DNA of 64,000 bases from Nevskia sp. (GCF_021732705.1 NZ_JAKFUM010000011.1:272346-336345); one strand, 5' to 3'. Positions 8,197 through 19,631 are shown, counted from the first letter of the stretch. Numbers and translations: made by a program. The notes: a model not told the origin generated them from the letters alone.

Positions 8197-8641
8197 AACC
8201 TGCACGGTCCCCCGCAAACCTGCACGGTCCACTTGCCTTGATCCCCTCGCTTGCGGGGGAAAAAGCCGTTTACCGCGCGTGTGAGGCAGGCATTCCGTTT
8301 CAACTTGCACGGTGCCCCCTGCCTTTTGGCCTAAGCCTTTGATTGTCTAAGCAACTGCACCGTGCAACTTCCAACGATTACCGTGCAACTTTCCCGCTGT
8401 ACCGTTCACCTTTTCACCTTCCGCTGCACATGAAGTCTTTCGAGCTTTCATATCTATCTCTCTCTTTTTATTGAAAAAGAAGAAGAAGAATGGAGAAAGC
8501 GGGCATGTGCAACTTTCGTCGGTCCCGAAAAAAGGACCGTGCAACTTCTCAGTGCGGAAATCGCAAACCTGCACAGTCCCGATCCTCGACAGATCAATGA
8601 CTTACGCCGCTTTCCGGGCAGAAAGCGGGACCGTGCAGGTT
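8197..8641 (+). repeat. Bidirectional 14-bp iteron-like array
   Basis: At least eight copies of AACYTGCACGGTCC or close variants. Plus orientation: 8197-8210, 8217-8230, 8302-8316 and 8566-8579. Minus orientation: 8357-8370, 8379-8392, 8534-8547 and 8628-8641. Weaker versions lie at 8400-8411 and 8504-8515. The first two copies start exactly 20 bp apart, about two helical turns. The copies form two clusters around an AT-rich core. The array is not coding and does not have the fixed spacer of a CRISPR. The position after a primase-helicase gene suggests binding sites for that protein (origin iterons), by analogy with ori/crr repeats of phage P4; a regulator's operator array is the alternative. 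Confidence 0.75.
8412..8503. other. AT-rich core between the repeat clusters (possible unwinding element)
   Basis: Within otherwise GC-rich DNA this stretch turns into a pyrimidine tract (8450-8471) followed by a purine tract (8472-8499), with a small CTTTTT/AAAAAG inverted repeat at the switch. Such low-melting DNA between iteron clusters is where duplex opening would be expected in an origin. The role is inferred from composition and position only. Confidence 0.5.
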
Positions 8642-9133
8642 GATCGCATGCCTGCCACGCGATCGGCAGCAGCGACGGCGGCGACATCGAGCTGCAGCCT
8701 GGCGATGGGGCGCGATCGAGGACGCGCCGGCGGCAGGCGCGCGCGCTGCCCGGCCAGCCCATGCAAATCGTAGAGCCGGGGCTGCGCACACTCTCAGAAG
8801 CTATGCAGGCGGACGTTTGCGCGGGGTCTCTAAGAAGGCCTTGGAGCGGCCTATCTCAAGCGGTGTGCTGAACTTCGCGTTCTGGAAGATTGCGAAGTTG
8901 ACCGACGATGACGACACGGCCGATCAAGGGCTTGCGGATGCCATCGTGCGAGATAAGCGAAGTTCATTCGCCAGTGTCGCGATCGTCGGTCATCGTGCAG
9001 CGGCCGGACCATAGTCCCGGCAGGGGTGGGGGCTCGGCAGGATAGCCCCGCCCTATCAGGTGGGTAGGTGGGTACCAGAACATCCGCAATATCCAGAAGC
9101 GCTTTTTTGGCGCGCGCGACCGGTGACCGAGCC
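8642..9133. other. Stretch without a supported gene
   Basis: Between the last repeat copy and the recombinase start, open frames exist on both strands. All are Arg/Ala-rich or have codon use unlike the neighbours. The best plus-strand candidate (8640-9014, ending in a part with WKIAKLTDDDDTADQG) has poor third-position GC and no start context. I see no tRNA or terminator here. The segment may hold the recombinase promoter and part of the origin region. Confidence 0.4.
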
Positions 9134-10760
<1,627 letters not shown>

Positions 10761-10775
10761 ACATTGCGGTCGCGC

Positions 10776-10803
10776 ATTTTACCCAACTCGTTCCGCAAAG
10801 CAA
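10776..10803 (-). promoter_or_regulatory. Promoter of tRNA-Asn
   Basis: On the minus strand, -35 TTGCTT (10798-10803) and -10 TAAAAT (10776-10781) are separated by 16 bp. The -10 lies 15 bases before the mature tRNA 5' end. Its position upstream of a stable RNA gene supports it. Confidence 0.6.
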
Positions 10804-10938
10804 CACCCTTTTCGACATCCCGGCGATGTTCTTGATCCGCGTCCAGACCCCACCCCGACCCCACCCCGACCTCGCCCGACATCGGCCCGGCAGCACGCGA
10901 TTCGCGCTGCGGGGCTCAAGGCACGGCGGTGGCGTCGA

Positions 10939-12123
10939 TCAGCTGCGGGCGTAGGCGTCGATGCGCTTCAGGCACTCGGTCAGCACGCGGTCGCTGGTCG
11001 CGAAGCTCAGGCGCATGTGACCCGGCGTGCCGAACGCCGATCCCGGCACCAGCGCCACCAGCGATTCCTTCAGCAGCACGTCGGCCAGCGCCAGATCGTC
11101 GGCCAGACCCTTGGCCTTGACCAGGCCGGAGACGTCCGGGAACGCGTAGAACGTGCCATCGCTCGGCTGGCAGCGAATGCCCGGAATCTCGTTCAGTCCG
11201 GCGACGAGGAAATCGTGACGGCGCTTGAACGCGACGGTCATGTCGGTGACGCAGCGCTGGTCGCCGTTCAATGCGGCTTCGGCGGCAACCTGCGCGATCG
11301 ACGTCGGATTCGACGTACTCTGGCTCTGGATATCGGCCATCGGCGTGATCAGCCACTTCGGGCCGCACGACCAGCCGAGCCGCCAGCCGGTCATCGAATA
11401 GGTCTTCGACACGGCGTGGATGACGACCGTACGGTCATACAGTTCCGGGCAGACGTTGACGATGTTCGCGAACGGCTCGTCACTCCACAGGATCTTTTCG
11501 TACATGTCATCGCTGGCGATGATGATGCGCGGGTGCTTCAGCAGCACCTCCGCCAGCGCCGCAAGCTCGGCGCGCGTGTACGCGACACCCGAAGGGTTCG
11601 ACGGCGAGTTCAGGAAGATCAGGCGGGTCTTCGGCGTGATCGCCGCTTCAAGCTGCGGGGCGGTGATCTTGTAGCGGGTCGAGGCATCGGTCGGCAGGAT
11701 CACCGGCGTGCCGTCGGCCAGCAGCACCATGTCCGGGTAGCTGACCCAGAACGGCGCCGGGATGATCACTTCATCGCCATCGTTCAGCAGCGCCTGGCAC
11801 AGGTTGTAGCAGGCCTGCTTGCCGCCGACCGAGGCCAGCACCTGATTCGGTGCGTAGTCGAGGCCGTTGTCGCGCTGGTGCTTGGCGATGATCGCCTTCT
11901 TCAGCGACGGCGTGCCGCCAACCGGCGTGTACTTGGTGAAGCCGTCGGCAATCGCCTTGACGGCGGCAGCCTTGACGTGGTCCGGCGTGTCGAAGTCCGG
12001 TTCGCCGGCACTCAGGGAGAGCACATCGAGCCCCTGCGCCTTCAGTTCACCGGCCTTGGCGGTGACGGCGAGAGTCGGAGAGGGCTTGATACGGCCCACG
12101 CGGGCGGCGAGCGTCTGGTCCAC
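10939..12123 (-). CDS. aspC: Class I PLP-dependent aminotransferase (aspartate aminotransferase type)
   Basis: A 394-residue fold-type I aminotransferase transferring the amino group of aspartate (or prephenate/aromatic amino acids) to 2-oxoglutarate in the cytoplasm. The N-terminal SAGEPDFDTP substrate loop is present, as are Asn176 in NSPSNPSG, Asp205 and Tyr208 in ASDDMYEK (PLP ring contacts), and the Schiff-base Lys240 in SKTYSMTGWRLG. The length fits the subgroup Ib/gamma enzymes common in bacteria. It is transcribed alone toward the tRNA. Exact substrate range cannot be read from sequence, so the symbol is the usual family name. Confidence 0.88.
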   Translation of the reverse strand: MDQTLAARVGRIKPSPTLAVTAKAGELKAQGLDVLSLSAGEPDFDTPDHVKAAAVKAIADGFTKYTPVGGTPSLKKAIIAKHQRDNGLDYAPNQVLASVGGKQACYNLCQALLNDGDEVIIPAPFWVSYPDMVLLADGTPVILPTDASTRYKITAPQLEAAITPKTRLIFLNSPSNPSGVAYTRAELAALAEVLLKHPRIIIASDDMYEKILWSDEPFANIVNVCPELYDRTVVIHAVSKTYSMTGWRLGWSCGPKWLITPMADIQSQSTSNPTSIAQVAAEAALNGDQRCVTDMTVAFKRRHDFLVAGLNEIPGIRCQPSDGTFYAFPDVSGLVKAKGLADDLALADVLLKESLVALVPGSAFGTPGHMRLSFATSDRVLTECLKRIDAYARS

Positions 12124-12276
12124 GAGATGTCCTGAAGTTGGGTCGGCAAAAGCGGCGCGTGCAAGGCACCAAAAAAGCGCGCGAAGGATACTGGAAGTCG
12201 AGGCCCCAGCCCATCGCCGTGCGTCGCTCGCCGGCCGCCCGCAGGCGGCCTCAGCCCCCGGACCCCGGGAAAAAGT

Positions 12277-12798
12277 TCAGGGAAGCTCGGTCACCGTCAG
12301 CTTGACCAGCTTGCGCACGCCGCGGGCGTTGCGCTTGTCGGTCGGCACGATCAGCCGCCACGGACCATCCTCGCTCGGCAGCGGCGCATCGTCCTGACGA
12401 TTGCTGACGATCACCAGCTTGTCGCCGATGCTGGGATCGAGTTCGCCGAACGCGTAGGCCACGCGGTAGCCATCGGCGCCTTCGGCGACGATCACCCGGC
12501 GCAGCGACGCACCGCGCATGCCGTCGATCTCGTCGACACCGGCCGCTTTCAGCAGCTCGCGCAGGTCCACGCCTTCGAACAGATGACCCGCGTCGCGCAG
12601 CATCACCACACGCGACACGCGCGGCATCGACGCCAGCTTCTCGGGCGTGATCCGGACGCTGGCGCGATTCGGCAGGAACACCGTGATGCCGCTAGCCTCG
12701 GTCGCCACGGGCAGGCTTTCGGCCGCCGGCGCCGGGCTGGTCACGATCAGCAGCAGCAAGGCCAGCATCGGTGCCAGCAGCGGCAGAGTACGGCTCAT
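12277..12798 (-). CDS. Exported small SUOX-fold (oxidoreductase molybdopterin-like) protein
   Basis: A 173-residue protein. I start it at ATG 12798 because this gives a classic signal peptide (MSRTLPLLAPMLALLLLIVT then A-P-A-A). The mature part (about 145 aa) resembles the small sulfite-oxidase-fold proteins with the molybdopterin-binding-type domain: VDLRELLKAAG, GYRVAYAFGELDP and the closing DGPWRLIVPTDKRNARGVR. Small members often lack the cofactor-ligating Cys, and no Cys is visible in the mature part, so it may not carry molybdenum. Location is probably periplasmic; the role is unknown. It stands alone between the aminotransferase and maeB. Confidence 0.7.
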   Translation of the reverse strand: MSRTLPLLAPMLALLLLIVTSPAPAAESLPVATEASGITVFLPNRASVRITPEKLASMPRVSRVVMLRDAGHLFEGVDLRELLKAAGVDEIDGMRGASLRRVIVAEGADGYRVAYAFGELDPSIGDKLVIVSNRQDDAPLPSEDGPWRLIVPTDKRNARGVRKLVKLTVTELP

Positions 12799-13032
12799 TC
12801 GCGCGTCCGTTATCGAATCGGTTGACGGGTGACGGCACCGCCGCATCACGGCGGTCCACCGCATCGAGACACGGCCGGAACGGGCCGGGTTCGATGCGAT
12901 CACCAGCGCCGGGCCGCCGCCGAACCGGGCATCAGTCTCGCGTCCGGCACCGGCCTGAGCAAGGTGTCAGCAATATTGCAACACCCGACCCTGGGGCTGA
13001 CAAGCCACCGCGTTGTCCCATAGCGGCGGCCG

Positions 13033-15324
13033 TCAGGCGACGCCGGTGGCCGCTTCCATCACCGTCAGCGCCGTCATGTTGACGATGCGCCGCACCGTCG
13101 CCGATGGCGTCAGGATGTGCACCGGCCGGGCGCAGCCGAGCAGCACCGGGCCGATCGCCACGTTGTTGCCGGCCGCCGTCTTCAGCAGGTTGTAGGCGAT
13201 GTTGGCCGAGTCGAGATTCGGGCAGACCAGCAGGTTCGCCTCGCCGGTCAGGGTCGATTCCGGCAGCACCGTGCGGCGCAGCGCGGCGTCGAGCGCGCAG
13301 TCGGCGTGCATTTCGCCGTCCACGATCAGATCCGGCGCCTGCTCGCGCAGCAGGCGCAGCGTCTCGCGCATCTTCAGCGCACTCGGTGAATCGCTGGACC
13401 CGAAGTTCGAATGCGACAGCAAAGCCGCCTTCGGCACGATACCGAAGCGGCGGATGGCGTCGGCCGCCATCCGCGTGATTTCCGCCAGCTGCTCGGCGCT
13501 CGGGTCGACATTGACGTGGGTATCGACGATGAACACCTGGCGCGTGGGCAGGATCACGCCATTCATTTCGGCGTAGCAATTGGCACCCGGCTTCTTGCCG
13601 ATCACCCGGTCGATGTACTGCAGGTGGCGCCAGGTCGTGGTGAACGTGCCGCAGATCATGCCGTCGGCCTCGCCCATGCGCAGCAGCATCGCGGCGATCA
13701 GCGTCGTGCGGCGGCGCATCTCGATCCGCGCGTACTGCGGCGTCACGCCGCGCCGCGCCATGATCGCGTGGTACTCGCTCCAGTACGCGTGGTAGCGATC
13801 GTCGTGCTCGGGGTTGACGATGTCGAACTGCTCGCCCGGGGTCAGGCGCAGCCCGAACTTGGCGATGCTCTGCTCGATCACCTTCGGCCGCCCGACGAGG
13901 ATCGGCTTCGCCAGCTTCTCGTCGACGACGATCTGCACGGCGCGCAGGATGCGCTCGTCCTCGCCCTCGGCGTAGATGATGCGGCTCTTCTCCATCGGCA
14001 CGCGGCGCGCCGCGGCGAACACCGGCTTCATCATCGTGCCGCTGTGGTAGACGAACTGCTGCAGGCTCTGGCGATAGGCGTCGAAGTCGGCGATCGGCCG
14101 CGTCGCCACGCCGGACTCCATCGCCGCCTTGGCCACGGCCGGCGCAATGTGCACGATCAGGCGCGGGTCGAACGGCTTCGGAATCAGGTATTCCGGGCCG
14201 AAGGCCAGGTCCTCGATGCCGTAGGCATTGGCCACGACATCGCTCTGTTCCAGCCGCGCCAGTTCCGCCACCGCTTTCACCGCCGCGATTTCCATCTCGC
14301 GCGTGATCGTCGTCGCGCCGGCATCGAGCGCGCCGCGGAAGATGAACGGGAAGCACAGCACGTTGTTGACCTGATTCGGATAATCCGTGCGGCCGGTGGC
14401 GACGATGGCGTCGTCGCGCACGGCGCGAACTTCGTTCGGCAGGATTTCCGGCGTCGGGTTGGCCAGCGCCAGGATCAGCGGCCGTGCGGCCATCACTTTC
14501 ACCATCTCCGGCTTGAGCACACCACCGGCGGACAGGCCGAGGAAAACATCGGCGTCCGGAATCACGTCGGCCAGCGTCCGGGCGGAGGTTTCCTGCGCAT
14601 AGCGCGCCTTGTCGTCGTCCATCAGTTCGGTGCGGCCGCGGTACACGACGCCGGCCAGATCGGTCAGCCAGATGTTCTCGATCCGGACGCCGAGTTCGAC
14701 CAGCATGCCGACACAGGCCAGTGCCGCCGCACCGGCGCCGCTGACGACGAGCTTCACCGCGTCGATCGACTTGCCGACGACGGTCAGGCCGTTGGTGACC
14801 GCCGCGCCGACGACGATCGCCGTGCCGTGCTGGTCGTCGTGGAACACCGGAATCTTCATCCGCTCGCGCAGGCGACGCTCGATGTAGAAGCAGTCCGGCG
14901 CCTTGATGTCTTCGAGGTTGATGCCGCCGAAAGTCGGTTCGAGCGCGGCGATCAGCTCGATCAGCTTGTCCGGATCGCGCTGGTCGACTTCGAGATCGAA
15001 CACGTCGATGCCGGCGAACTTCTTGAACAGCACCGCCTTGCCTTCCATCACCGGCTTGGCGGCCAGCGGGCCGATCGCGCCGAGGCCCAGCACCGCCGTG
15101 CCGTTGGTGATCACCGCCACCAGATTGCCGCGCGCGGTGTAGCGGAAGGCGTTGGCCGGGTCCTTGACGATTTCCTCGCAGGCCGCCGCGACGCCGGGCG
15201 AGTACGCGAGCGCCAGATCGTTCTGGTTGACCATCTGCTTGGTCGGCACGATCGCGAGCTTTCCCGGCGTTGGAAACTCGTGGTACTCGAGCGCGGCCTT
15301 GCGCTGGGCTTCGATCGGATTCAT
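13033..15324 (-). CDS. maeB: NADP-dependent malic enzyme (MaeB type, with phosphotransacetylase-like domain)
   Basis: A 763-residue two-domain enzyme oxidatively decarboxylating malate to pyruvate with NADP. Residues 1-420 are the malic enzyme ([29 protein letters not shown]-binding [21 protein letters not shown]). Residues 430-760 resemble phosphotransacetylase ([20 protein letters not shown] and the [20 protein letters not shown] end), which in this family regulates rather than catalyses. ATG 15324 is chosen because [15 protein letters not shown] matches the family N-terminus; a second ATG lies 21 bases upstream. It supplies NADPH and pyruvate from the TCA cycle. Confidence 0.93.
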   Translation of the reverse strand: MNPIEAQRKAALEYHEFPTPGKLAIVPTKQMVNQNDLALAYSPGVAAACEEIVKDPANAFRYTARGNLVAVITNGTAVLGLGAIGPLAAKPVMEGKAVLFKKFAGIDVFDLEVDQRDPDKLIELIAALEPTFGGINLEDIKAPDCFYIERRLRERMKIPVFHDDQHGTAIVVGAAVTNGLTVVGKSIDAVKLVVSGAGAAALACVGMLVELGVRIENIWLTDLAGVVYRGRTELMDDDKARYAQETSARTLADVIPDADVFLGLSAGGVLKPEMVKVMAARPLILALANPTPEILPNEVRAVRDDAIVATGRTDYPNQVNNVLCFPFIFRGALDAGATTITREMEIAAVKAVAELARLEQSDVVANAYGIEDLAFGPEYLIPKPFDPRLIVHIAPAVAKAAMESGVATRPIADFDAYRQSLQQFVYHSGTMMKPVFAAARRVPMEKSRIIYAEGEDERILRAVQIVVDEKLAKPILVGRPKVIEQSIAKFGLRLTPGEQFDIVNPEHDDRYHAYWSEYHAIMARRGVTPQYARIEMRRRTTLIAAMLLRMGEADGMICGTFTTTWRHLQYIDRVIGKKPGANCYAEMNGVILPTRQVFIVDTHVNVDPSAEQLAEITRMAADAIRRFGIVPKAALLSHSNFGSSDSPSALKMRETLRLLREQAPDLIVDGEMHADCALDAALRRTVLPESTLTGEANLLVCPNLDSANIAYNLLKTAAGNNVAIGPVLLGCARPVHILTPSATVRRIVNMTALTVMEAATGVA

Positions 15325-15402
15325 GGGCGGCGGTCTCGATGGCATCGGGAAATCGGGTCGCGCATTCTAGGGCCTGCGTGGCGCGGCGCTCGGCCCGCAA
15401 AC

Positions 15403-15424
15403 AATCGGGGTCAGATACACATTA
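15403..15424. repeat. Possible degenerate REP-like fragment
   Basis: The segment CGGGGTCAGATACACATTAT between maeB and the next stop codon resembles the GGGGTCAGA core of dispersed RAYT-associated palindromes found in proteobacteria. Only one half-palindrome is present and no second copy was seen in the window, so this is a weak call. Confidence 0.25.
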
Positions 15425-16681
15425 TTCGGCGGGCTGCTGCCGAGGCGTTTCGCCCGCTTCCGGCTTCAGGCCGTACGGCTCGACCAGCTTCCAGACGTGC
15501 GCCGGGATCATCGACTTCATCCGCCGCGGCTGTTCGCGACGCAGATGAACGATGGTCTCGACCGCCTTCATGTCGACGCGGGCGCGGGCGAACTCCAGCC
15601 CGCGCGGGCCGACTCTCGGCATCAGCCAGCCCACGATCGGCTTCAGCCAATCCGGCATCCGACGCAGCGGCAGACCGCCGGCGGCGCGCTCGGTGTTGGC
15701 GAGGAAACCCTTGACCGGTCCGGCCCGCTTGCCGGCACTGCCGGGTTCGGACGTGCGGACCTCGTCGCCGAGCAGCGCCAGCAGTTCGGCTCCGCGTTCA
15801 TTGCGCACCAGCAGCCACTGCTCGCCCTGCCCGCCCATGTAGCCGACGGTGATGTCGGCGAGCACGTTGGTGTAGTCGACGCAGGTGCGACAGGTCAGCG
15901 GAAAGAAGTCGCGCGGCAGCTTCGAGATCGGCAGCTGCAGGAACGGGATGGTCTTGATCCGGCCATCGGTGAAGCGCAGTTCGACGTGATAGTCGGCCCG
16001 GAATTCGAGGTAGCTGATCGTTTCCGGCCGTTCCGACAGCAGATCGAGGAAGGTGTGGAAGTTCTCGGTCGTGGTGTTGTCCGAGCACGGCGTGCCGATG
16101 ACGTACAGCCGCTCGAAGCCGAGTTCCGCTTCCAGCGCCCGCAGCGCATAGACCTGACACGGGATGCCGATCACCGCGAGGCGCTTGTAGCCGCGCGCGC
16201 GGGCCGGTTCGAGCAGCGCCAGCAGCGGCGCGTAGCCCATGCGCATGCCGCGGCACTGCGCCAGATCCTCTGCCCGGGTGACGAGCACCGGCACCGGGCG
16301 CCACGGATCGGCCGCGTCAGGCGCCATCGTCAGCACGGCATCGACGGCACCGGTTTCGAGCAGCCGTTCGGCGATCCGCGTGGTGATGCCGGTCCACTGC
16401 GCGCCGGGGCGCGGCGTGGTCAGTGCGGCGCGCAGCAGTTGCCGATGCGGGCCGAAGTGGATTTCGTCCGGCCGCGCCGGATCACGGGCGCGGCCATGGA
16501 CCTGCGCTTCGAGCTTCGGATAGTCCGGCTTGATGAACTGACAGGCGCTGCCGCAGCGGCCGGGCTGGCTGGAGCGCGAAATGCCGCAGTCCGTGCACAG
16601 GTCGCGCGCGGCGGCCGCGGCAACCGGCAATACGTCGAGCGCTTGCCGCGATGTGATCGGGCCAGTCGAATGGAGGGTCAT
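15422..16681 (-). CDS. FrhB/HCAR-family iron-sulfur flavoprotein (coenzyme F420 hydrogenase beta-subunit-like)
   Basis: A 419-residue protein of the F420-reducing hydrogenase beta-subunit / 7-hydroxymethyl-chlorophyll-reductase family. An N-terminal Cys cluster (CTDCGISRSSQPGRCGSACQ) could hold a 4Fe-4S centre. GIPCQVYALRALE and GTPCSDNTT are family motifs, and TCRTCVDYTNVLADITVGYM adds the second Cys group. Members pass electrons from ferredoxin or F420 via FAD to diverse substrates. The actual acceptor here is unknown, and no bacteriochlorophyll gene is nearby, so a pigment role is not supported. The adjacent CinA-like gene is read in the same direction 39 bp upstream, so the two may form an operon. 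Confidence 0.75.
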   Translation of the reverse strand: MTLHSTGPITSRQALDVLPVAAAAARDLCTDCGISRSSQPGRCGSACQFIKPDYPKLEAQVHGRARDPARPDEIHFGPHRQLLRAALTTPRPGAQWTGITTRIAERLLETGAVDAVLTMAPDAADPWRPVPVLVTRAEDLAQCRGMRMGYAPLLALLEPARARGYKRLAVIGIPCQVYALRALEAELGFERLYVIGTPCSDNTTTENFHTFLDLLSERPETISYLEFRADYHVELRFTDGRIKTIPFLQLPISKLPRDFFPLTCRTCVDYTNVLADITVGYMGGQGEQWLLVRNERGAELLALLGDEVRTSEPGSAGKRAGPVKGFLANTERAAGGLPLRRMPDWLKPIVGWLMPRVGPRGLEFARARVDMKAVETIVHLRREQPRRMKSMIPAHVWKLVEPYGLKPEAGETPRQQPAE

Positions 16682-16720
16682 CGGGGTCTGCGGGCTCCAC
16701 TCGGTGGCAGGTCAGGACGG

Positions 16721-17482
16721 CTAAGGGTGCCCGAGATCCTCGATCCGGATGTCGCCGCGCGCGAGCAGACGCTGGCGAAACCAGCGGGTCGCGGCTTCGG
16801 CATCGGCCCGCGGGCCCTTGATGCCGAATTCGATGTGCCGCTCGCGCTCCGGGCTGCCGCGGAACGGCAGGCTGGCGAGCTTGATCGGCGGGTAGGCGCT
16901 GAGCGTGGCTTCCATCAGGTCGATCAGGTCGCCCTCGCCGCCGGACCCGTAGGCCCGGAACGTGAATTCGACCGGCGGCTCGGCGTTGTGCAACGCGCCG
17001 AGGCGTTCGTCGAGCACCCATTCGAGCATCGGCCATGCCATTTCCGGGAAACCCGGCACGAAGTAGCAGGTGCCGATGTAGAAACCGGCGATGTTGTTGA
17101 TCGGATTCGGAATCAGTCCGGCACCGAGCGGAAAGTCCGCCATCAGCACGCGGTTCGGGTAGGCCTTGTCACCGTACTGACGCTCGATGATCGCCAGTGC
17201 CTCCGGATGACGCGCGATCGGCACATCGAAGGCGCGTGCCGCGGCCTGCCGGGTGCGATCGTCCGGGGTGCCGCCGATCCCACCACACGACAGCAGCACA
17301 TCGCCGCGACCGCGTGCCGCACGGATCACGGCGGCAATCTGTTCCTCGTCGTCGCCGGCGAAGTGGGCCCACTCGAGCGCGATGCCACGCGCGCCGAGCA
17401 ATTCGATCACCTTCGGGAGATGCTTATCCGCGCGCTTTCCGGACAGCAACTCGTCACCCACGATCAACAGACCGATCGACAT
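16721..17482 (-). CDS. CinA-N-terminal-like molybdopterin-binding-fold protein
   Basis: A 253-residue protein with the MoCF/CinA N-terminal domain: GLLIVGDELLSGKRADKH, then VLLSCGGIGGTPDDRTRQA and GAGLIPNPINNIAGFYIG. CinA proteins are about 400 residues with a C-terminal pyrophosphatase/deamidase domain; this one has only the N-terminal fold and a short tail. It may bind a nucleotide or pterin-like ligand. It lies upstream of, and in line with, the FrhB-like gene, suggesting a shared job, but no pathway is evident. Confidence 0.75.
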   Translation of the reverse strand: MSIGLLIVGDELLSGKRADKHLPKVIELLGARGIALEWAHFAGDDEEQIAAVIRAARGRGDVLLSCGGIGGTPDDRTRQAAARAFDVPIARHPEALAIIERQYGDKAYPNRVLMADFPLGAGLIPNPINNIAGFYIGTCYFVPGFPEMAWPMLEWVLDERLGALHNAEPPVEFTFRAYGSGGEGDLIDLMEATLSAYPPIKLASLPFRGSPERERHIEFGIKGPRADAEAATRWFRQRLLARGDIRIEDLGHP

Positions 17483-17630
17483 GGCAATGGATCCTTTCTC
17501 CGCAGTTCGATTCGTCGCGCGACCGGATCAAGCCGGCCGCTGCGTGCCACAAGCGCCATAGTTTTACCGATTGATGACGCTGACGCGACCCCAGTCCGCC
17601 GTCCCGCCCCCGACGCGGGCGGAGCCAACG

Positions 17631-17656
17631 AAAAGGGCAGCTTGCGCTGCCCTTTT
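17631..17656 (-). terminator. Bidirectional-type terminator after icd
   Basis: An 11-bp stem (17631-17641 with 17646-17656, AAAAGGGCAGC and its complement) with a TTGC loop; reading leftward it ends in TTTTCG. It lies 20 bases after the isocitrate dehydrogenase stop. Confidence 0.85.
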
Positions 17657-17675
17657 CTACCGCTGGATCAAGCGC

Positions 17676-19457
17676 TTACTCGGAAGCCCAGCCGAACTTC
17701 TCGACCGCGTTGAAGATGTCGGTCTCGGTCACGATGCCGATGATCTTGTCGCCCTGGGCCACGGTCAGGCGGCTGTAGCGGGCATCCGCGATCATTTCCG
17801 CCGCTTCGCGGATCGAGGTCTCGGCCGGCACCGACACCACCGGGCGGGTGGCGATGGCATCGACCTTCGTCGTCGACGGCGACTTGTTGTTGCGGACGAT
17901 CTTCGAAACGATGTCGCGGCGGGTCAGGATGCCCCAGATGCCGCGGGCATCCGGCTCGACCACGATCGAGCTGATGTTGTTCTCGGTCATCAGGTGCATC
18001 GCGTTCTCGACCGTCTCGTCGCCGTTCACCGTGATCAGCGAGCGGGTCATCAGATCGCCGACCGACTGCGGCACGCGGCCGGATTCGGTCATCTCTTCCA
18101 TCGGCTGCAGCAGGCGACGGATTTCGCGCTGCTTGCGCTCCTTGACCAGCTGCGCCTGCTGCGCGCGGCGCTTGGCTTCCAGATCGATGCCGCCCTGGAT
18201 GCGCTCGATCAGCGCGTCGGCGAACGCCGAGGTGCTGACTTCGGTGGCGCCGTCGATCTGGCGCGCGAAGTCATAGGTCACGATGCCGTCGCTGACCACT
18301 TCCGGATAGACCAGCGTGATCAGGTCGGCGGCTTCGGTCCAGCCCATGTATTCCAGCATCATCACGCCGGAGAACAGCAGCGAGCCCGGGTTGACCTTGT
18401 TCAGGTTGGCGTACTTCGGCGCGGTGCCGTGCGTCGCCTCGAACACGGCGACGTGGTCGGCGATGTTGGCGCCCGGAGCGATGCCCATGCCTCCGACTTC
18501 GGCCGCGATGGCGTCCGACAGGTAGTCGCCGTTCAGGTTGGTGGTGGCGATGACATCGAACTCGTCCGGCCGCAGCAGCATCATCTGGAACATGATGTCG
18601 GCGATGCGATCCTTGATCACGATCTTGCCTTCCGGCTGCTTGCCCTTGAACTCGCCGTAGAGCTGTTCTTCGGTGATCGTGACGCTGCCGAATTCCTCGC
18701 GGGCGACTTCATAGCCCCAGTTGCGGAACGCGCCTTCGGTGAACTTCTGGATGTTGCCCTTGTGCACCAGGGTGACCGACTCGCGACCGTTGTCGACGGC
18801 GTACTGGATCGCCTTGCGCACCAGACGCTTGGAGCCGAATTCCGAGACCGGCTTGATGCCGATGCCGGCGCCTTCGAAGAACTTGGCCTTCATCTCGTTG
18901 CGCAGGAAATCCGCAACCTTCTTGTTCTCCGGCGTGCCGGTCTTGTATTCGATGCCGGCGTAGACGTCTTCGGTGTTCTCGCGGAACAGCACGATGTCGA
19001 CCTTGTCCGGATGCTTCAGCGGGCTCGGCACGCCGGCGTAGTGGCGCACCGGACGGACGCAGGCGTACAGGTCGAGGTCCTGGCGCAGCGCGACGTTCAG
19101 GCTGCGGAAGCCGCCGCCGACCGGCGTGGTCAGCGGGCCCTTGATCGACACGACGAGGTCCTGCAGCACCTTCAGCGTCTCGTCCGGGCAGTAGTTGCCG
19201 TCATAGAGCCCGGCCGCCTTCTCGCCGAGAAAGGTTTCGCACCAGTGGATCTTGCGCTGGCCGCCGTAGGCCTTCTCGATCGCCGCATCCCAGATGCGGA
19301 GGCAGGCGCGCGTGATGTCGGGGCCGATGCCGTCGCCTTCGACGTAGCCGATGATCGGCTGGTGCGGCACCACGATCTTGCCGTTCTGGATCGTGATCTT
19401 CTCGCCGGTGGCGGGAATCTTGATGTGGCGGTACTGCGCTGCAGTGGGGGTAGTCAT
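17676..19457 (-). CDS. icd: NADP isocitrate dehydrogenase with C-terminal CBS-domain pair
   Basis: A 593-residue protein converting isocitrate to 2-oxoglutarate and CO2. Residues 1-420 are a complete E. coli-type enzyme: [30 protein letters not shown] with Ser119 where the IDH kinase site lies, [13 protein letters not shown], and HGTAPKYA with Lys348/Tyr349 that mark NADP use. The usual protein ends near residue 420. Here a charged linker (421-462) leads to two CBS motifs (about 466-520 and 532-588; [17 protein letters not shown] and [10 protein letters not shown]). CBS pairs sense adenylates or SAM, so nucleotide control of this TCA step is an inference. ATG 19457 is used because AGGAG sits nine bases upstream. 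Confidence 0.93.
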   Translation of the reverse strand: MTTPTAAQYRHIKIPATGEKITIQNGKIVVPHQPIIGYVEGDGIGPDITRACLRIWDAAIEKAYGGQRKIHWCETFLGEKAAGLYDGNYCPDETLKVLQDLVVSIKGPLTTPVGGGFRSLNVALRQDLDLYACVRPVRHYAGVPSPLKHPDKVDIVLFRENTEDVYAGIEYKTGTPENKKVADFLRNEMKAKFFEGAGIGIKPVSEFGSKRLVRKAIQYAVDNGRESVTLVHKGNIQKFTEGAFRNWGYEVAREEFGSVTITEEQLYGEFKGKQPEGKIVIKDRIADIMFQMMLLRPDEFDVIATTNLNGDYLSDAIAAEVGGMGIAPGANIADHVAVFEATHGTAPKYANLNKVNPGSLLFSGVMMLEYMGWTEAADLITLVYPEVVSDGIVTYDFARQIDGATEVSTSAFADALIERIQGGIDLEAKRRAQQAQLVKERKQREIRRLLQPMEEMTESGRVPQSVGDLMTRSLITVNGDETVENAMHLMTENNISSIVVEPDARGIWGILTRRDIVSKIVRNNKSPSTTKVDAIATRPVVSVPAETSIREAAEMIADARYSRLTVAQGDKIIGIVTETDIFNAVEKFGWASE

Positions 19458-19631
19458 GGCCTCGCGCTCCTGACGCGATGATCGAATTTCGAGCAACTGT
19501 TCGTTTGGCTTTTCGTGTTTCGGGGAGCCGAAGCGCTTTCCGGCTCCGGATAGCCGATTCTAGCATTCGACAGCCGCCGCTCCGGGCGCAAAGACCCGGC
19601 CCCGGCCGCCCCCCGACATTCGAGGAAACCG

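Noticed and set aside
8197..8641. CRISPR-like array
   Set aside because: Units are only 14 bp, occur in both orientations and have irregular spacing; no cas gene is near.
8640..9014. Possible 124-residue gene on the plus strand
   Set aside because: Arg/Ala-rich first half, poor third-position GC, no ribosome-binding site and no recognisable motif; it overlaps the last repeat.
10853..10880. Short CCCCACCCCGA repeats next to tRNA-Asn as a regulatory element
   Set aside because: Only about two and a half units of C-rich sequence in a short gap; no dyad or known motif.
13411..15714. Long plus-strand frame (767 codons) over maeB
   Set aside because: Arg/His-rich antisense shadow of a well-conserved gene; common in high-GC DNA.
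15422..16681. BciB-type chlorophyllide reductase and hence a phototroph
   Set aside because: The family is wider than pigment synthesis, and no bacteriochlorophyll, carotenoid or reaction-centre gene is present in the window.
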